In this document: positions 1 to 11,609 of the stretch, in pieces
How positions within the stretch are numbered: position 1 is the stretch's first letter
How the letters are laid out: every line of letters starts with the position of its first letter
NCBI GenBank assembly: GCA_007570785.1
Contig: ML660772.1
Coordinates: 34,435,652 to 34,499,651, forward strand
DNA from: Antilocapra americana
Taxonomy: Eukaryota > Chordata > Mammalia > Artiodactyla > Antilocapridae
Reading direction: 5' to 3'
DNA: 64,000 nt
Translations under genes and position numbers: made by a program
The notes under the pieces: model-generated
Seen by the model: the letters and a program-made list of their open reading frames with translations, nothing else
What the model was told of the DNA's origin: nothing
The model's database searches: none

Positions 1-1177
1 GAGCTAAATTAAAATGATCCAAAGAAGATCTAATATAAAACTCCTTTTCACAGAGTTTTTTCTACTTTGTCATTTATTAGAATTACTGTGAATATTTGAA
101 TATATGTCTTATATTCTAAAATAAATCTTCTGATATTAAATTAAGACCCCAACAAGTTAAGAACAAAGTTGTGTATTGGGAGCAGGGAAAAGGGACAGAC
201 TCACTTAGGGATAAAAAAGCAAAAAAACAAAAACATCCTAGTAATGCTATCTTTAATTAAAACTCCATCTTTATCAATATATCAATCAGTCTTGTATATA
301 GCAATGAGTTTCTGTAGTTATAGACAGGGTTAACTGGCATCCTGAGGCAACTTGGGGTCTACGAGAAAGAAACCACAAAATAAAAGGATCTAAGCACCAC
401 TTTTATAATAGGAGAAATTAAACAGTGTGAAAAAATATAGAAAAATCAAACGAAATTAGAGTATCATAGTTTTACTATATATTTTCATTCACCCCCTTCC
501 AACAAAAGGATAGATATTTATAAATAGAAGAGCAAAACAAATCAAATAGAAATAAGCAAATAAAAATATTGACTTGATACATTATGAGAAGAAAAAGGAT
601 TAAAAAGTGTGTAACAGATATATCAGGGCAAGACAGAAACAGAAGGGAAAATAGGACAACTAATAAATGAGAGGAAACAAAGAATTAATTATTACACTAA
701 GAAGGCTGATATATTGAGTTCATTTTAAAATGTCTTTAAAAAAGAATGAAGACAAAAATTTTAAATAAAAGGGAACTAATAAAGACAATGAAAATTGTTA
801 ATAAAAATTTTGAGAGGGAAAATGTGGAATATATTGTAAAATAGTAAATAGTGATTCAGAGGATCTTAAGTAGGATTATGAGATTCTTATAAAGAAAACT
901 CTTTGATGGATACACAGTCAAACACATGAGCACCATCTTGGGCTTAATATATTTAATGGAATTAACTATGAAATTTCAAAAACATTCAAATTACACATTA
1001 AATTATGCATTATTCAAGAAAAATCTCACAAGAGATTCAGAAGCAGTGCACTGAAAGGTGTTTTCTTTTTCCTTTTACCTCTGAGTTTCTATCTGATCAT
1101 CTTCCAAGAGACTTCTTCCATAAAATAACATTTGTCCAGCACTTTCCAGTGCAACTCATTCTTCTAACACAGTTCTC
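1..1177. other. AT-rich DNA, no gene seen
   Basis: Very A-rich sequence with many short A runs. No open frame of note, no SINE head or tail and no recognisable LINE segment. It may contain more decayed L1 belonging to the copy that becomes recognisable near 1178, but I could not match it. Confidence 0.5.
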
Positions 1178-1949
1178 AGTCTAACACATTCAATGGTGAA
1201 AACTTGAAAGATTTTCCTCTAAGATAAGGAATAAGACAAGTATGATTATTCTCAGCACTCTTTCCAACACAATCCTGGAAGTCCTAGCCAGAGAAATCAG
1301 GAAAGAAAAAGGAAAAAAAAAAAGCCAAATCAGAAAGGAAGAAGTAAAAATCTCTGTATTTCCAGGTGATATTATTTCATAAATAGAAAACCCTAAAGAC
1401 TCCACCAATTAACTGTTTTAACAGATAAAGGAATTTCATAAAGTGGCAGAATAAAAAATCAACATTCAAAATTCTATTGTATTTACATACACTAACAATG
1501 AACTAGAGAAAGAAGGAAATAATTTCATTTATAGTAAAAGCAAACATGATAAAAATAATTAGAAATAAATTTCACCGCAGAGGTGAAAGATCTTGACACT
1601 GTAAATTCTAAGACATTGATGAAAGAAATTGAAGAAGAAAGAGGACACAGATAAATAGAAAGATATCTGGTGTTTATGATTCGAAAGAATATATATTATT
1701 GAAATGTCCGTACTACTCCAAGCCATCTATAGATTCAATGCAATCCTTATCAAGAGTGCAAAGATATTTTTTTATAAAAAATAGAAAAAAAAACCCTAAA
1801 ATTCATATGGAACCATAAAAGACCCTAAATAGCCAAAGTAATATTGAAAAAGAAAATCAAAGATGGAAGCATCTCACTTCTTGACTTTAAATATACTACG
1901 AAGCTATAGTAACTAAAAGAGTATGGTACTGGCATTTAAAAAGACACAT
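1178..1949 (+). mobile_element. L1 LINE, ORF2 3' part (5' segment of an interrupted copy)
   Basis: The plus strand reads as the reverse-transcriptase to C-terminal part of L1 ORF2: a segment like 'tcaatggtgaaaacttgaaag', then 'gaagtcctagccagag', the degraded FADD region near 1340-1375, 'gaaaaccctaaagactccacc' (in part), and 'gacattgatgaaagaaattga'. Many stops and indels make it a dead copy. It continues after the inserted SINE, at 2309. The open frame on the opposite strand at 1190-1408 is only an antisense shadow. Confidence 0.9.
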
Positions 1950-2293
1950 CACAGGGGCTCTGGTATCTCAGTGGGAAAGAATCTGCTTTCCAATGCAGAA
2001 GATATGGGTTCCATCCCTGATGCCGGATGATCCCACACGCCACAGAGCCACTAAGGCTATGCACCACAAACACTGATGCACTCTAGAGCCTGGGAGCTAA
2101 AACTGCTAAGTCCAAGTGCTTCAACTACTGCAGCCCAAGTGCCCTAATGCCTGTGCACTGCAAGAAGAGAATCACTGCAATGTAAAGTCCACGCACTGCA
2201 ACTCAAGAGTAGCCCCTGCTTGTTGCAACCAGAGCCCATACAGTAATGAAGAGCCATCCATCATAGCCAAAACTAACTAAACAAATAAATAAA
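1950..2293 (+). mobile_element. CHR-type tRNA-Glu SINE (long form) inserted in L1
   Basis: A tRNA-like head ('ggtatctcagtgggaaagaa', then a B-box-like 'ggttccatccctg') is followed by a body of 'gatcccacacgccacagagcc' type and a series of short 'gcactgcaac'-like repeats, ending in an (AAAT)n tail. This is the SINE layout shared by ruminants and cetaceans, and it lacks the BovB-derived tail of Bov-tA. Imperfect 15-bp target duplications flank it (1935-1949 and 2294-2308, 12 of 15 matching), and the L1 sequence resumes directly after it. Confidence 0.8.
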
Positions 2294-2796
2294 TTTTAAA
2301 TGGCACATAGAACAATGAAACAGAATTGAAAGCATGGCAATAAACTCACACACATATGGGCAACTAATCTATGACAAAGGAGACAAAACTATACAATGTA
2401 TGATCTCCTTTCTTTGTGAAATCTATAAAAATAAAAAATCCAAACCCATTGAACAGAAAGTATATTGCTGATTGCCAAGGGCAGGGGTGGAGTGGGGAAA
2501 ATGTGTGAGGCTGGCTTAAGTGGACAAACTTCCAGTTATAAATGAAAAAGTTCTGGGGATGTAATGCACATCACGATGACTATAGCTAACAATGCTCAAT
2601 TGTATGCTTGAAAGTAGCTAACAGGATAATCTCAAAGTTCTCATCAAATACACAAAATAATGATAATTATGGGAGTTGATGGATGTGTTAACTAACCTTA
2701 TAATGGTAATCATTTTACAATATATATGTATACAACATTGTACATTTTAAACTTATGCCATGTTATGTATCAATTACACCTCAACAAGAATAAAAA
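2294..2796 (+). mobile_element. L1 LINE, ORF2 end and 3' UTR (second segment)
   Basis: Continues the L1 interrupted at 1950: 'atgggcaactaatctatgac' and 'aaggagacaaaactatacaa' from the ORF2 end, then an L1M/L1MA-style 3' UTR ('aaatccaaacccattgaac', 'gattgccaagggcaggggtgg', 'gtatgcttgaaagtagctaa'). It ends in the diagnostic 'tatgtatcaattacacctca' and a short A-rich tail. It is flanked by non-L1 sequence on the 3' side. Confidence 0.88.
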
Positions 2797-3361
2797 GATG
2801 GAAGCTTATAAAAGGTATCCTTCTCAAGATATTTTTTAAACAGAAAATAAGAAGCATTGTCTGTTAAAATTTGTAGTTAATTTTGAGAGAGAATGTTTTA
2901 AATAAATCAATACCTTTAATTAAAATATAAGTGAAATAAGGTAGACAGATAAGGATTTAGAATGCTGAAAGCGTTAGAATTCATCATTGAACTTATTACT
3001 GCATAACTGTGTGTGTATGAATGTGCGCAAGTGTGAGTGAGTTAGAAATGGAGAGCAGAATAGGGAATTTTGAAATACAAAAACCCGTGGAGAAAGATAT
3101 CTTTCTTGGGCCATTCTCTGGATATTAGCTCTTCTTATCCAGGCAATAAGAATAGGGATCTATTAAACAATAGACTCTTAGCAAAATATACAGTGATCAT
3201 CTATTGCTACTTAGGCTCAGGATCCACTCCTTCTCTGAGGGAAGAATTGTTAGTTTTTTGTGTGACACTTGACCCATAAGTTCTTTGTAAAACACTGGAC
3301 CCATTCCTGAGTCCAAGCTTGTGTTCTGAATGGGAAACAATATGGTATTACTGGCCTTATA
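2797..3361. other. Unassigned intergenic DNA
   Basis: Non-repetitive to my reading. It contains a short GT-rich stretch near 3009-3035. The small open frames on both strands (3070-3279 and 3197-3445) show no family resemblance and overlap each other. Confidence 0.5.
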
Positions 3362-3722
3362 CCTCAAAGCTGAAATGAACACCTGACTCAGACTAGGCCA
3401 GTCAGAGCCCTTCTCTGAAGGTTTATACTTTGGACCACAGGTCATGTTAGCTAGTACTATCTAGATGTATAAGAAATATAACCCTGGAGTGGCTCATTAC
3501 CATGTTCCCAAACTCTGGCATATCAGTCTGAACCAAAAGAAGGTAAGGCCAACATAAAGAGGAAAGCAACACAATGATACACCAGTCGTCCTGCAGATTA
3601 ATCCTGAACTTTCTTGAATTTGTTGGTATAAGATACCTTGGTACCTTTCAAATAAATTTCTTTCTGCATTTAAGCTTATTCAAATGGATTTCTTATACTT
3701 GCAACCAAGAGTTCTGGTGAAA
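3362..3722 (+). mobile_element. Old LTR-like/MER interspersed repeat, family not named
   Basis: The start resembles 'cctgactcagactaggccagtcagagcc', shown here in separated words: a 'GACxxAGxCCAGTCAGAGCC' block. The end has a polyadenylation-like 'caaataaatttc', then 'catttaagcttattcaaatgg' and 'tacttgcaaccaagagt'. The same two landmarks recur at 25588-26000, so this looks like a dispersed ancient element with an LTR-like 3' end. The subfamily cannot be fixed by eye, and a DNA transposon remains possible. Confidence 0.45.
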
Positions 3723-3925
3723 ACAGTGTTAAGAGTAGAATGCATGTTTTCAATAACCAGACCAATTCCACTGAATAATGGGTGATTGGTGTGGTCAATT
3801 TAGACAAGAATGATAATCTAAACTGTGTGTTCAGAGAGGATAACAAATATCGAGTAGACTTGCTACTTTAATGGGAAAAAATCCAGAATGGACATGTTTA
3901 GGGACAATATTTTTCTATATGTAAC

Positions 3926-4268
3926 CATCAGACAGGGCATCCCTGGTAGCTCAGTTGGTAAAGAACCTACCAGCAATGCAGGAGACCCTGATTCGATTCC
4001 TAGGTTGGGAAGTTCAACTGGAGAAGGGATAGACTATCCACTCCAGTATTCTTGGGCTTCCCTGGTGATTCAAATGGTAAAGAATATGTCTGCAATGCAG
4101 GATACCTGGGTCGGGAAGATCCCCTGGAGAAGGGAATGGAAACCCACTCCAGTATTCTTGCCTGAAGAATCCCCATGGATGGAGGAGCCTGGCAGACTAC
4201 AGTCCATAGCATGCAAAGAGTCAGACACGACTGAGCAACTAAACACAGCACAGCACAAGCATCAGACA
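3926..4268 (+). mobile_element. Bov-tA2 SINE (dimeric) with 9-bp target duplication
   Basis: Two tRNA-Glu-like units in tandem. The first starts at 3935 ('gggcatccctggtagctcag'), the second near 4052 ('gggcttccctggtgattcaa'). Each is followed by the 'gatcccctggagaag' / 'cactccagtattcttg' body. A BovB-derived tail follows ('gagtcagacacgactgagc'). A perfect duplication 'catcagaca' lies at 3926-3934 and 4260-4268. Open frames on both strands here are SINE translations, not genes. Confidence 0.95.
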
Positions 4269-4305
4269 TCTGCATCATATACACTTAGAACAACTAACTG
4301 CTGAA

Positions 4306-4425
4306 GTGCACATTCCTGGGCCCCAGCCTGTACTCATCAAAATCTCTGCTGAGTGAAAGAAACATCCTTAAAATAGCACCCTAGATGCTTCCAGTGTGGG
4401 ATAAAGATTAAGAGCCACTGCCTTA
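4306..4425 (-). mobile_element. MER5A-like hAT-Charlie fragment
   Basis: Read on this strand it has 'gcacattcctgggccccagc', 'catcaaaatctctgctgag', then 'gatgcttccagtgtgggat' and 'attaagagccactgcctt'. These match the order of landmarks in the reverse complement of the short nonautonomous hAT element MER5A, which ends in a 'GAGAACCACTG'-like terminus. Degenerate; the exact subfamily is uncertain. Confidence 0.55.
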
Positions 4426-5539
4426 GAGGAATTGTTTTCATTATTAGGATGCTAATAAAATGCAGTGTTGAGAGGCAATACATGCACATTAAGGATCCAA
4501 TTGTGAAAAGTGAAGAAAATCCTAATGTAGGAGACAAACCCAGGCAGTGTTTCTCTATTGCCAATATGTTCCAATGACTGGAAATGGAGAAAGTGCAGAT
4601 AAAAGTATAGGACCTTGGAACTACATATCTATAATAAAGCAGACTAAAGCTTTCTTTTTTATATACATAAAGGAAAAACATTGACCTGATTTTCTTACAT
4701 ATGATAATAAAAATGATTTCTACACTTATTTATAGCTAGTATATGAATGTGTTTTATGCCATTGAAAATATGCGTGAAAAATTAAAAATCCACTTGAAGC
4801 AATGAATTATTGGCTTATTGTAAAACAACCACCCTAGAATATCTGTTCAATTTTCCCTCAACTGTATCAAATAAATTTGCCACTGAAATGGTGACTTCAG
4901 CTTCCATTAAGATTGCCCATCTGATTTAAACAATTTTCTCACCTTGAAAAAGAAGTCATAATTACATGGCTTATACTGATTTGAAGAATCTTAAATCAGA
5001 GACCCAAATTCAGATGATTTTCAAAGGATAATTATTTGCTCCAAGTAAATTTCAAACCAAATGAATAAAATATCCAATAGAGAACCACCATGTACAGGAT
5101 CACTTGCTCAATGCAGTTCATTTTTATAGATACCCAGCATGCATTTGTTTTTAAAAGAAATGCAGGAGTTAATGCCTCTGAGAAGAACAGCCACAATCTT
5201 ACCATCTTGTCAAATCCATTCCCTGGAACCTCAGGGGTAGAGTCTTCCTACCAGCTTAAGGGAGGCCATATCAGCCTTTCCCTCCATTCCTCAACCTTCC
5301 ATCATCAGACAGTGTTGGTAATTGGTTTTTAATTGGTTCATTTACCCGAATGATTTATACTGCCTCAGGTAGACAGGATTTAATGACACCCATTACAGGG
5401 CTTTAGATTATTTCACAAATAGATATGCATTGTCCTTCAGGATTGAAGATCTATGCATGTGAGTATTATCATTCATACATCTCTGATGTAGAAAAGTCCA
5501 ATGCAAGGCTGACAATGATGAAAATAATAGTTTATCAAA
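4426..5539. other. Unassigned intergenic DNA
   Basis: AT-rich, apparently unique. Open frames of 80-114 codons on either strand (4337-4681 minus, 5090-5332 plus) show no domain, no conserved-looking composition and no neighbouring signals. Confidence 0.5.
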
Positions 5540-5720
5540 TGTGAACTACAGACCAGGCATTTTGCTAAGGACTTTATATACATTATCTTATTTAACAGGC
5601 ATTTCCATAAAAATAGAAATAAACAGAAACAGTGACCAAAGAGTTGCATTCGTTTTGAACACAGACTATTTACAATTGTTTCTCCTTAACTTTCCAGATG
5701 ATCAATTCCTTTGCTCAAAA
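5540..5720 (-). mobile_element. Degenerate MIR SINE
   Basis: 'accaggcattttgctaagg', 'actttatatacattatctta' and 'tttaacaggcatttcc' follow the order of the reverse complement of the MIR 3' half ('ccaggcactgttctaag', 'ctttacat..atta', 'atttaatcctca'). Past 5625 the match weakens. Confidence 0.5.
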
Positions 5721-6194
5721 TTAGTCACTCTATTATGAGTAGTAATAATGTACTTGGAAAATCACTAGGGAGACTAGATAAGAAATATAGGCTTATTCTT
5801 GATTCTGATAATAATTGTAAGATTTTAATCGGTTACTTAACCTTTGGATTTAGGTCAGCTGTCCTGAAAGGACTCGTAGTTTTCAGATAAGGTGGCTCAC
5901 TACATATTCCTATTTCTCATTTTGATTGATTAGCTGGGGTGCTAATCTTACACAGTATAACCTATGTTTGTACTTCAGTATTCTCTCAAAACATAATTTC
6001 TGCCTAAAAGGAGCTCAGTTAAATATTTTTTAAAGTTTCTTATAACTAATTTGTATATACACATATCATCACATGTGTATTGAGAACTATTGGTATTTAG
6101 ATATAAAATCTAATGTTATTTAGGTAAAACAACAAATTCAAATGTATTCTTCTGATTGATTTTGGATAAATTTAGACAGGCACATTTTAGGATT
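5721..6194. other. Unassigned intergenic DNA
   Basis: AT-rich sequence without recognisable repeat or coding content. Confidence 0.5.
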
Positions 6195-6321
6195 GGTGGT
6201 TGTTGTTCAGTCACTAAATTGTGTCCAATTCTTTGTGACCCCTTGCACTGTAGCGCACCCGGCTTCCCTGTCCTTCACTATCTCCTGGAGTTGAGCAAAC
6301 TCTAGGAGATAGTGAAGGACA
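6195..6321 (-). mobile_element. BovB LINE 3' end, minus strand, ending in a foldback
   Basis: 'ttgttgttcagtcactaaat', 'gtgtccaattctttgtgacc' and 'ggcttccctgtccttcacta' are the reverse complement of the BovB 3' terminus. At 6292 the copy stops following the BovB order. It turns back on itself: 6299-6321 is the reverse complement of 6269-6291. See the separate finding. Confidence 0.88.
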
Positions 6322-6956
6322 AGGGGCTTTGTACAATTATAAAGATTTGCACAGAAATCATATAACAAATAATTGGGCATGCTATAAAGTATCTTTCTTT
6401 AACAAGAAATAGTCTTTGGCAAACCTAGATTCTTTTCTCAAGAATATTTATTACTACTTGGTTTAAAAATTCTTTAGTGTTTACTTTGTACTTATGGTCA
6501 TTGACAGATTTTTGTGGAATATTCATTCTTTTAACATGTACAATGTCTGAGGATAAGGTCGCAATTTTCTAATAGTTTCTCACAGTATCCCAAGTTTAGG
6601 GAAGTAGATTTATGAAGATTTTATTTAAGTGCTGTTGTGTCACAACTTGGGATTAGTGAATATATTTAAATGTGATCAGATCTCTACTTGTACCAACACG
6701 TGCATTCCTTGATGCTTCAAATGAATTCGACTAAGTTGTATATAAATGTAACTAGAACAAAACATAGAGTGTGGTGCTTACCTCAGAATTTATCTGTTCT
6801 AAGGATGAGAAAGTAGTCTTCGCGTGTCTACTATATCCTTTGAAACCCAAATGATGAGTGTGTAGGGGCTGAAAGCTCTGTTGACTGGAGAGAATTTAGG
6901 AATAGATCTTTTATGTACTTAATGACATCTGTGTATTTCTCTTCCTTAATTGAGCT
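6322..6956. other. Unassigned intergenic DNA
   Basis: No repeat landmark recognised. The minus-strand frame at 6831-7046 runs into the adjacent hAT element and is not a gene. Confidence 0.5.
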
Positions 6957-7283
6957 CTGTGCTGTCCAGTATAATAGCCATTTGTGGCTATCTAACACTA
7001 AAAATATGCCTAGGCTGAAATGAGAATGTGCTGTAAATTTAAACACACATCAGATTTGGAACATAAAAAATAATATAAATTATATTTTTATAATTTATAA
7101 AAGAATATAAATTATACTTTTAATAACATTTATATTGATCATGTATTGAAATCATAAATTGTTGATTATGGTGTTATATTAATATTCATTTAAAGTCATT
7201 TGTCTTTTTACTTTTTGAAATGTGGCTCTCAAAAAGTATAATTGTATTTGTGGTTCATATTATGTTTCTGTTGGTCAGTGCAG
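6957..7283 (-). mobile_element. Nonautonomous hAT-Charlie-type DNA transposon
   Basis: Imperfect terminal inverted repeats: 'ctgtgctgtccagtat' at 6957 and 'ctgttggtcagtgcag' ending at 7283. Inside are landmarks of an old Charlie-group MITE: 'gccatttgtggct', 'gctgtaaatttaaacacac', an AT-rich core, 'tttttactttttgaaatgtgg' and 'gtggttcatattatgtttct'. Possible 8-bp flanks are poorly conserved (attgagct / atctagat). Strand follows the family consensus as I recall it and is tentative. Confidence 0.8.
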
Positions 7284-7527
7284 ATCTAGATTCAGACTGC
7301 ATTGTTTCTGACAATTATTTTTGTCATTGACATATGTGTCTCCATGGTTTGACAAAAGATTAGGAATAACACAGGATTTTGAGTTTACCCAGGTCAGGAG
7401 GATTCACCTCCTATGAGCCATCTTGTTGAAACCATCCCTCACACCTTATCTTAACCACCATCCCCTTCCCCACTCCCAATCACCATGATATCATTCTAAA
7501 TTTAATAATTTAGACTTTGGGAAAATA

Positions 7528-7760
7528 TATTATGTACCACATCTAACACTATGTTCTAAGCATGGATCTCCACTCTATTCATATCAATTTGTTTAATTTT
7601 CACAGCAATTCTATGAAGTAGATTTTATTGTAGTTCTCATTTTATGGGTAAGGAAACTGAGGTACAGAAAACCTAATAAATTTGCTCAAAGTTCACAGAG
7701 CTAATGAAAAGTAAAAATGAGGCAGTCTGGTGTCAGTCTGAATCTGAGCACATATTTTTT
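7528..7760 (-). mobile_element. MIR SINE
   Basis: Reverse complement of MIR, near full length: 'ctaacactatgttctaag', 'tttaattttcacagcaattc', 'tatgaagtag', 'ggtaaggaaactgaggtac', 'tttgctcaaagttcacagag', and a 'gtctgaatctgagc' end near the tRNA-related head. Confidence 0.87.
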
Positions 7761-8128
7761 GCTCTCATTCGTTTTCATTGACCACAGCTTCTACACCCCT
7801 CCTATGCCCCAGTTTCTGGATTATTCATGATTCAGGTTCTCTCAGGTCCCTCACTTCCTTCGAGAAATTTCAAATTTTTTACTTTATCATGTGGAGCAGT
7901 TTAGCGTTCATGGCCTTACTATAGAATCCTGGCTTTCCCACACACCCTCATGCTCAATTATTTTTCCCAGCCAAATGGCAAAGGGAGAAGCCCTTTTAAG
8001 GGAAAAAAAGTGTATGCCCTTAGAAGATAGCAGCATCTATAAATATTTGTGACTTTAAATGACATTCTTTTTCTCACCATTACATTTCTAAGATTTTTTG
8101 TGACAAACATTATCATTATGCAAATTAG
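7761..8128. other. Unassigned intergenic DNA
   Basis: Pyrimidine-rich at 7790-7860, otherwise featureless. No coding signal. Confidence 0.45.
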
Positions 8129-8277
8129 AATATTGAGTCTGCTGCTGCTGCCGTCGCTTCAGTCGTGTCTGACTCTGTGTGACCCCACAGACGGCAGCCC
8201 ACCAGGCTCCTCTGTCCCTGGGATTCTCCAGGCAAGAATACTGGAGTGGGTTGCCATTTCCTTCTCCAATATTGAGT
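8129..8277 (-). mobile_element. Bov-tA-type SINE, minus strand, 10-bp target duplication
   Basis: Begins with a CTG-repeat ('ctgctgctgctg', tail of the element) then 'cgcttcagtcgtgtctgact', 'cagcccaccaggctcctctg', 'ccaggcaagaatactggag' and 'ccatttccttctcc'. The element body is 8139-8267. A perfect duplication 'aatattgagt' lies at 8129-8138 and 8268-8277. The tRNA-like head is absent, so this is a truncated copy. Confidence 0.93.
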
Positions 8278-8360
8278 CATAGAATGTTAATAACATTCCC
8301 AAGCTCACACAACCATCAAGGGGTAGTAAAGAGAACCCTGCCAAACAGAACTCATGGCTC
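8278..8360 (-). mobile_element. Possible MIR remnant
   Basis: 'ttaataacattcccaagctc', 'acacaaccatcaaggggtag' and 'aaagagaaccctg' resemble the reverse MIR core ('taacttgcccaaggtcacacagctagtaag'), but only over about 60 bp. Confidence 0.35.
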
Positions 8361-10607
8361 ACTGTACTAGTCATGCCTGACATCTGTTTACATCAATTGG
8401 GGTTCTTCTGGACACTCTGTCCTGGGCCTTACCTCTACCATAGCTCAAACTTTGATCAATTTAGATGGTCATCGATCTGTCTGCCTTACGTGAGTTATCA
8501 CCACACTGCCACCAGCCTGAGGATGCCTGAACAACCCTTCCTGACAGCATGACATTGTGTTGTCCCACACTTTTAAGAACACCCCTTTCCCGCCATCTAT
8601 GTCACTGTTTTCTCCAGGTTATATAAAAGGGATCTTGAGTCATGTTTTATGGCAAGCACAAACGTTTGGTCAAAAACCTGTGTGTCTTAGAAAAAAAAAA
8701 AAAAAAACTCCTCAGTCTATAATTGTTATCCCCACGTAGATAAAGGGAAGATGAAGGTCAGAAAGTGCCATTTTCTCTCTGCTAAATAAGGAAATAAAAA
8801 ATGCTTTCCAGACATAGAAAGATGGAAAAATTGAAGCTATTAGAATAGAAATTATTAGTGGATCAAAAACAGTTAAAAGAAATGTGAGTGTTCAGAACTT
8901 GACTGGAGAGCAAACTAATCAGCCAATGAAACCGTTTAGAGTTAATAATGAATGTCTCATCTCAACTTGAAACAAATCTGTCTGCTCTATTGGAAACATA
9001 TAATATCAAAGGAGAGGAAAGCTGTCCCATAAAGGCATGGTAGCATTTGAACATCAATTTGACAGGTAGTGTAATTTTCTTACTAAGGACCGTGAATATC
9101 ATATTGAAGCCTACTACAGAAATACTACTCAAATTCTCCACATAAGTCATCTGAATAGAAAAAGTTTCAGCAGAAGTCAGAGGAGATATAGGAAAAAAGG
9201 CTGAGGCTGATGAATTTCACTTATGACCAAAAAACCATGACCTTGACTTATTTCCATTTAATACTAATCTATTATCTCTAAACCAGGAACGAGTGAAACT
9301 GAAATCAGTCAGAAGCCAGAGTTATTTCTGCTCCAGATTTACTCTAAGTAGTGCTATGTCATCTGAATACATTTGTATGCAAGTGACAAGACTTGGAGAA
9401 TGTTCAGTTCTGATCTGTGCTTTTTCTACTATTTTTAAGTCCCAGGGAAAGATGATTTGAACCTCTGTGTTTCCAGTGTATAGCACATGGGGCATGCATG
9501 TAGAAGATGAGAAAAACATTTTATTAATCTTCTCTCAGTGTTATCTTGTATAATATATTCAGCTTTTTATTACTCACATAGGAAAAAAGTTTTGAGAAAT
9601 GTCAAGCTAAAATTTCAGTTGTTTTAAAATATGTTTTTCCCTAGGCGTCCCAGAAAACTGTCACTGTGCAGAATATGGGAAAATTTTGACTAGTTATGCC
9701 TTACCATTTCAATGTGATTTACCAGAATACAGGAAACATAACAGAAACTATGATGACATTCCAACTCCCAAATGGTCTCTAGATTCAGGTTTGGTTACAG
9801 TCAAGTCATGAAACACACTTCTTTAAATATTTTCTGAATGGTGGCCAAATCCTGGGTGAAACTTTATTCTGGTAGGACTAACATATGAATGTACTATATG
9901 AAACTGAAAACATTTGTTGAATTTTATATATGATTAGCTTTTTTTACGTTCACAAGGAGCATCACTTCAACTATAAGTCACAAACTAGGACTGTAGGTTA
10001 TTTATGAAGCACACTTTTTAAAAGAGCCAATATTTTAAAATAAGCCTTTTTGTTAAAAATGTGCATTTTTGTTCTCTTTTACAAATTTTGAGGATCTTAT
10101 ATTTTGTGACCCAGGCTTTCTCACAGCAATAACTTGCAGGGTCTGAAGCCCCTTTAAATTTCCAGTTCTTTACAGCTCCATCTTTCCCAGGGGGCCATTG
10201 GCCAAGTGCCTCAAATTTTAGTTGCCTAGCAAATTTCTATAAGTATTTCATGTTATGACCTTGATCTAAAGAGTCCATGAAAATCCCCCATCAGAGCAAA
10301 ACTGATAAAATACAAGGTTCATGAGTGTGTTCTCCGTTCCTGCTCTCAGAATGCAAGCACTATTGCAGAAAACCAGTTATGAAAATTGGAACTACTTTTG
10401 AGGTCAGAGCTTCCCACCTCCACAGGGTCCAGCAAAAATTTTACTTTCTCTGGAAAAGTCCCTTTCACACTTTTTAGACAGCCTGTTCCCAACATATATC
10501 CTGTTCTTGAATTCTCTTTTTCCAGGTTCCTGTCTTTACAGAGAACATAAAATTCAAGGAAGAACTCACGTAACTTACTGTTCTCCTGCTGCTCTCCTTT
10601 CCTCACG
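8361..10607. other. Unassigned intergenic DNA with an A17 run
   Basis: No coding gene or named repeat identified. A run of about 17 A at 8691-8707 could be a retroelement tail: the 200 bp before it are more GC-balanced and include a TATA-like 'atataaaagg' at 8621, so an old LTR or retrocopy is possible but unproven. The short minus-strand frames at 8962-9150, 9322-9519 and 10346-10654 have no recognisable content. Confidence 0.45.
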
Positions 10608-10700
10608 CAGCTGTGTGACCTCGGGCAAACCTTTGATGCTTTCTTAGCTTCCAATTTCTCATTAGGTCACTGAAGACCTTGTGCCTCACTCTTGATGTGA
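10608..10700 (+). mobile_element. Degenerate MIR SINE
   Basis: 'cagctgtgtgacctcgggca' followed by 'aacctttgatgc' and 'tccaatttctcattaggtc' match the MIR core (A/B region and core box 'GCTGTGTGACCTTGGGCAA') on the plus strand. It fades after the 'tttcctc'-like block. Confidence 0.55.
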
Positions 10701-11059
10701 CAATAATTAAATCAGATCCCTGACTTAATAATCAGTAAATAAGCATGGCGAACAGCAAAGAAATTGTTTTCCTCCATGGGACCACTTACCTTCTCTGTGC
10801 CTGTGGGATCCCCATTCACCTTGACTCTTTCCAAATTTTTCTTCCCAGACAATCTATCTCATCTGTCACATCCTTGCACTCCTAAAATATTGTTCATCCA
10901 TAGGATTCTGTCTTTACTCCTTTTCTACTCCCATTCTACTTATTCTTTGAAGATTATCCCAGACATCCTTCTGGATTCTAAACTATTTCCTCTATGCTAA
11001 TGTCTCCTTGTCTGTACATCAAATTTCTTTTGTCATATTTTGGCTATAAGTGTCTTACT
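10701..11059. other. Unassigned pyrimidine-rich DNA
   Basis: C/T-rich on this strand, which may be decayed upstream L2 leading into the L2 at 11060, but no firm landmark is visible before that. Confidence 0.4.
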
Positions 11060-11609
11060 CTTGTCCTTTCATCCTCCACTCTATTGCCTAAATAACATTC
11101 CTTCAGGCAAAACTAGTCCTGCCAAAAGCATCTCCTTTAGTTTTAGGCTAACCTAAAGGATAAATTTTAAATTCTTTAGATCACCATACAAAGATCTTAT
11201 AATAGATACACACTCATTTTCTGTGCTAGCTTGTATCATTCTGCTTCAATACACTGTGCTAAACTAAATTTTTCACTTCTTCCTGGCTATTTCAGCCACT
11301 TTCCCAACTTTGTACCTTTCACATACTGTTTCTCCTTCCTGGTAATATTTCTCTCACTGCCCTCTGATACAAATAATTTCATTTCTACTTTAAAATCTAA
11401 GTCAAAACATACCTCAATCTAGAGAATTCTTCATCTCCACAAGTAATGTGGGTTCTCAAAGTAATTTTTACTTTATTGACATCATTAAGTATGCTCCTCT
11501 TCTCTTCCACACTCAAAATAAATAATCTCATGCACTCCTTTTGAGATTTAAGGGCAGGGATGATATTTCACACCCTAATACAGTACCTGTTGTATGACAA
11601 GATAGAGGA
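11060..11609 (+). mobile_element. L2 LINE 3' UTR, first segment
   Basis: Landmarks in L2 order: 'gataaattttaaattcttta' (cf. 'aaactccttag'), 'ccttcctggtaatatttctc', 'ctaagtcaaaacatacctca', 'gagaattcttcatctccac', 'gagatttaagggcaggga' and 'acagtacctgttgtatg'. It is continued after the MIR at 11801. Ancient, roughly a quarter to a third diverged by eye. Confidence 0.75.

Noticed and set aside
3935..4050. tRNA-like sequence with A and B boxes (also at other Bov-tA heads)
   Set aside because: These are the tRNA-Glu-derived heads of SINEs, not functional tRNA genes; no intact cloverleaf with anticodon arm and acceptor stem.
3888..4304. 138-codon open frame, among the longest in the window
   Set aside because: It is a read-through of the dimeric Bov-tA2 SINE; peptides such as GSSVGKEPTSNAGDPDSIP are standard SINE translations.
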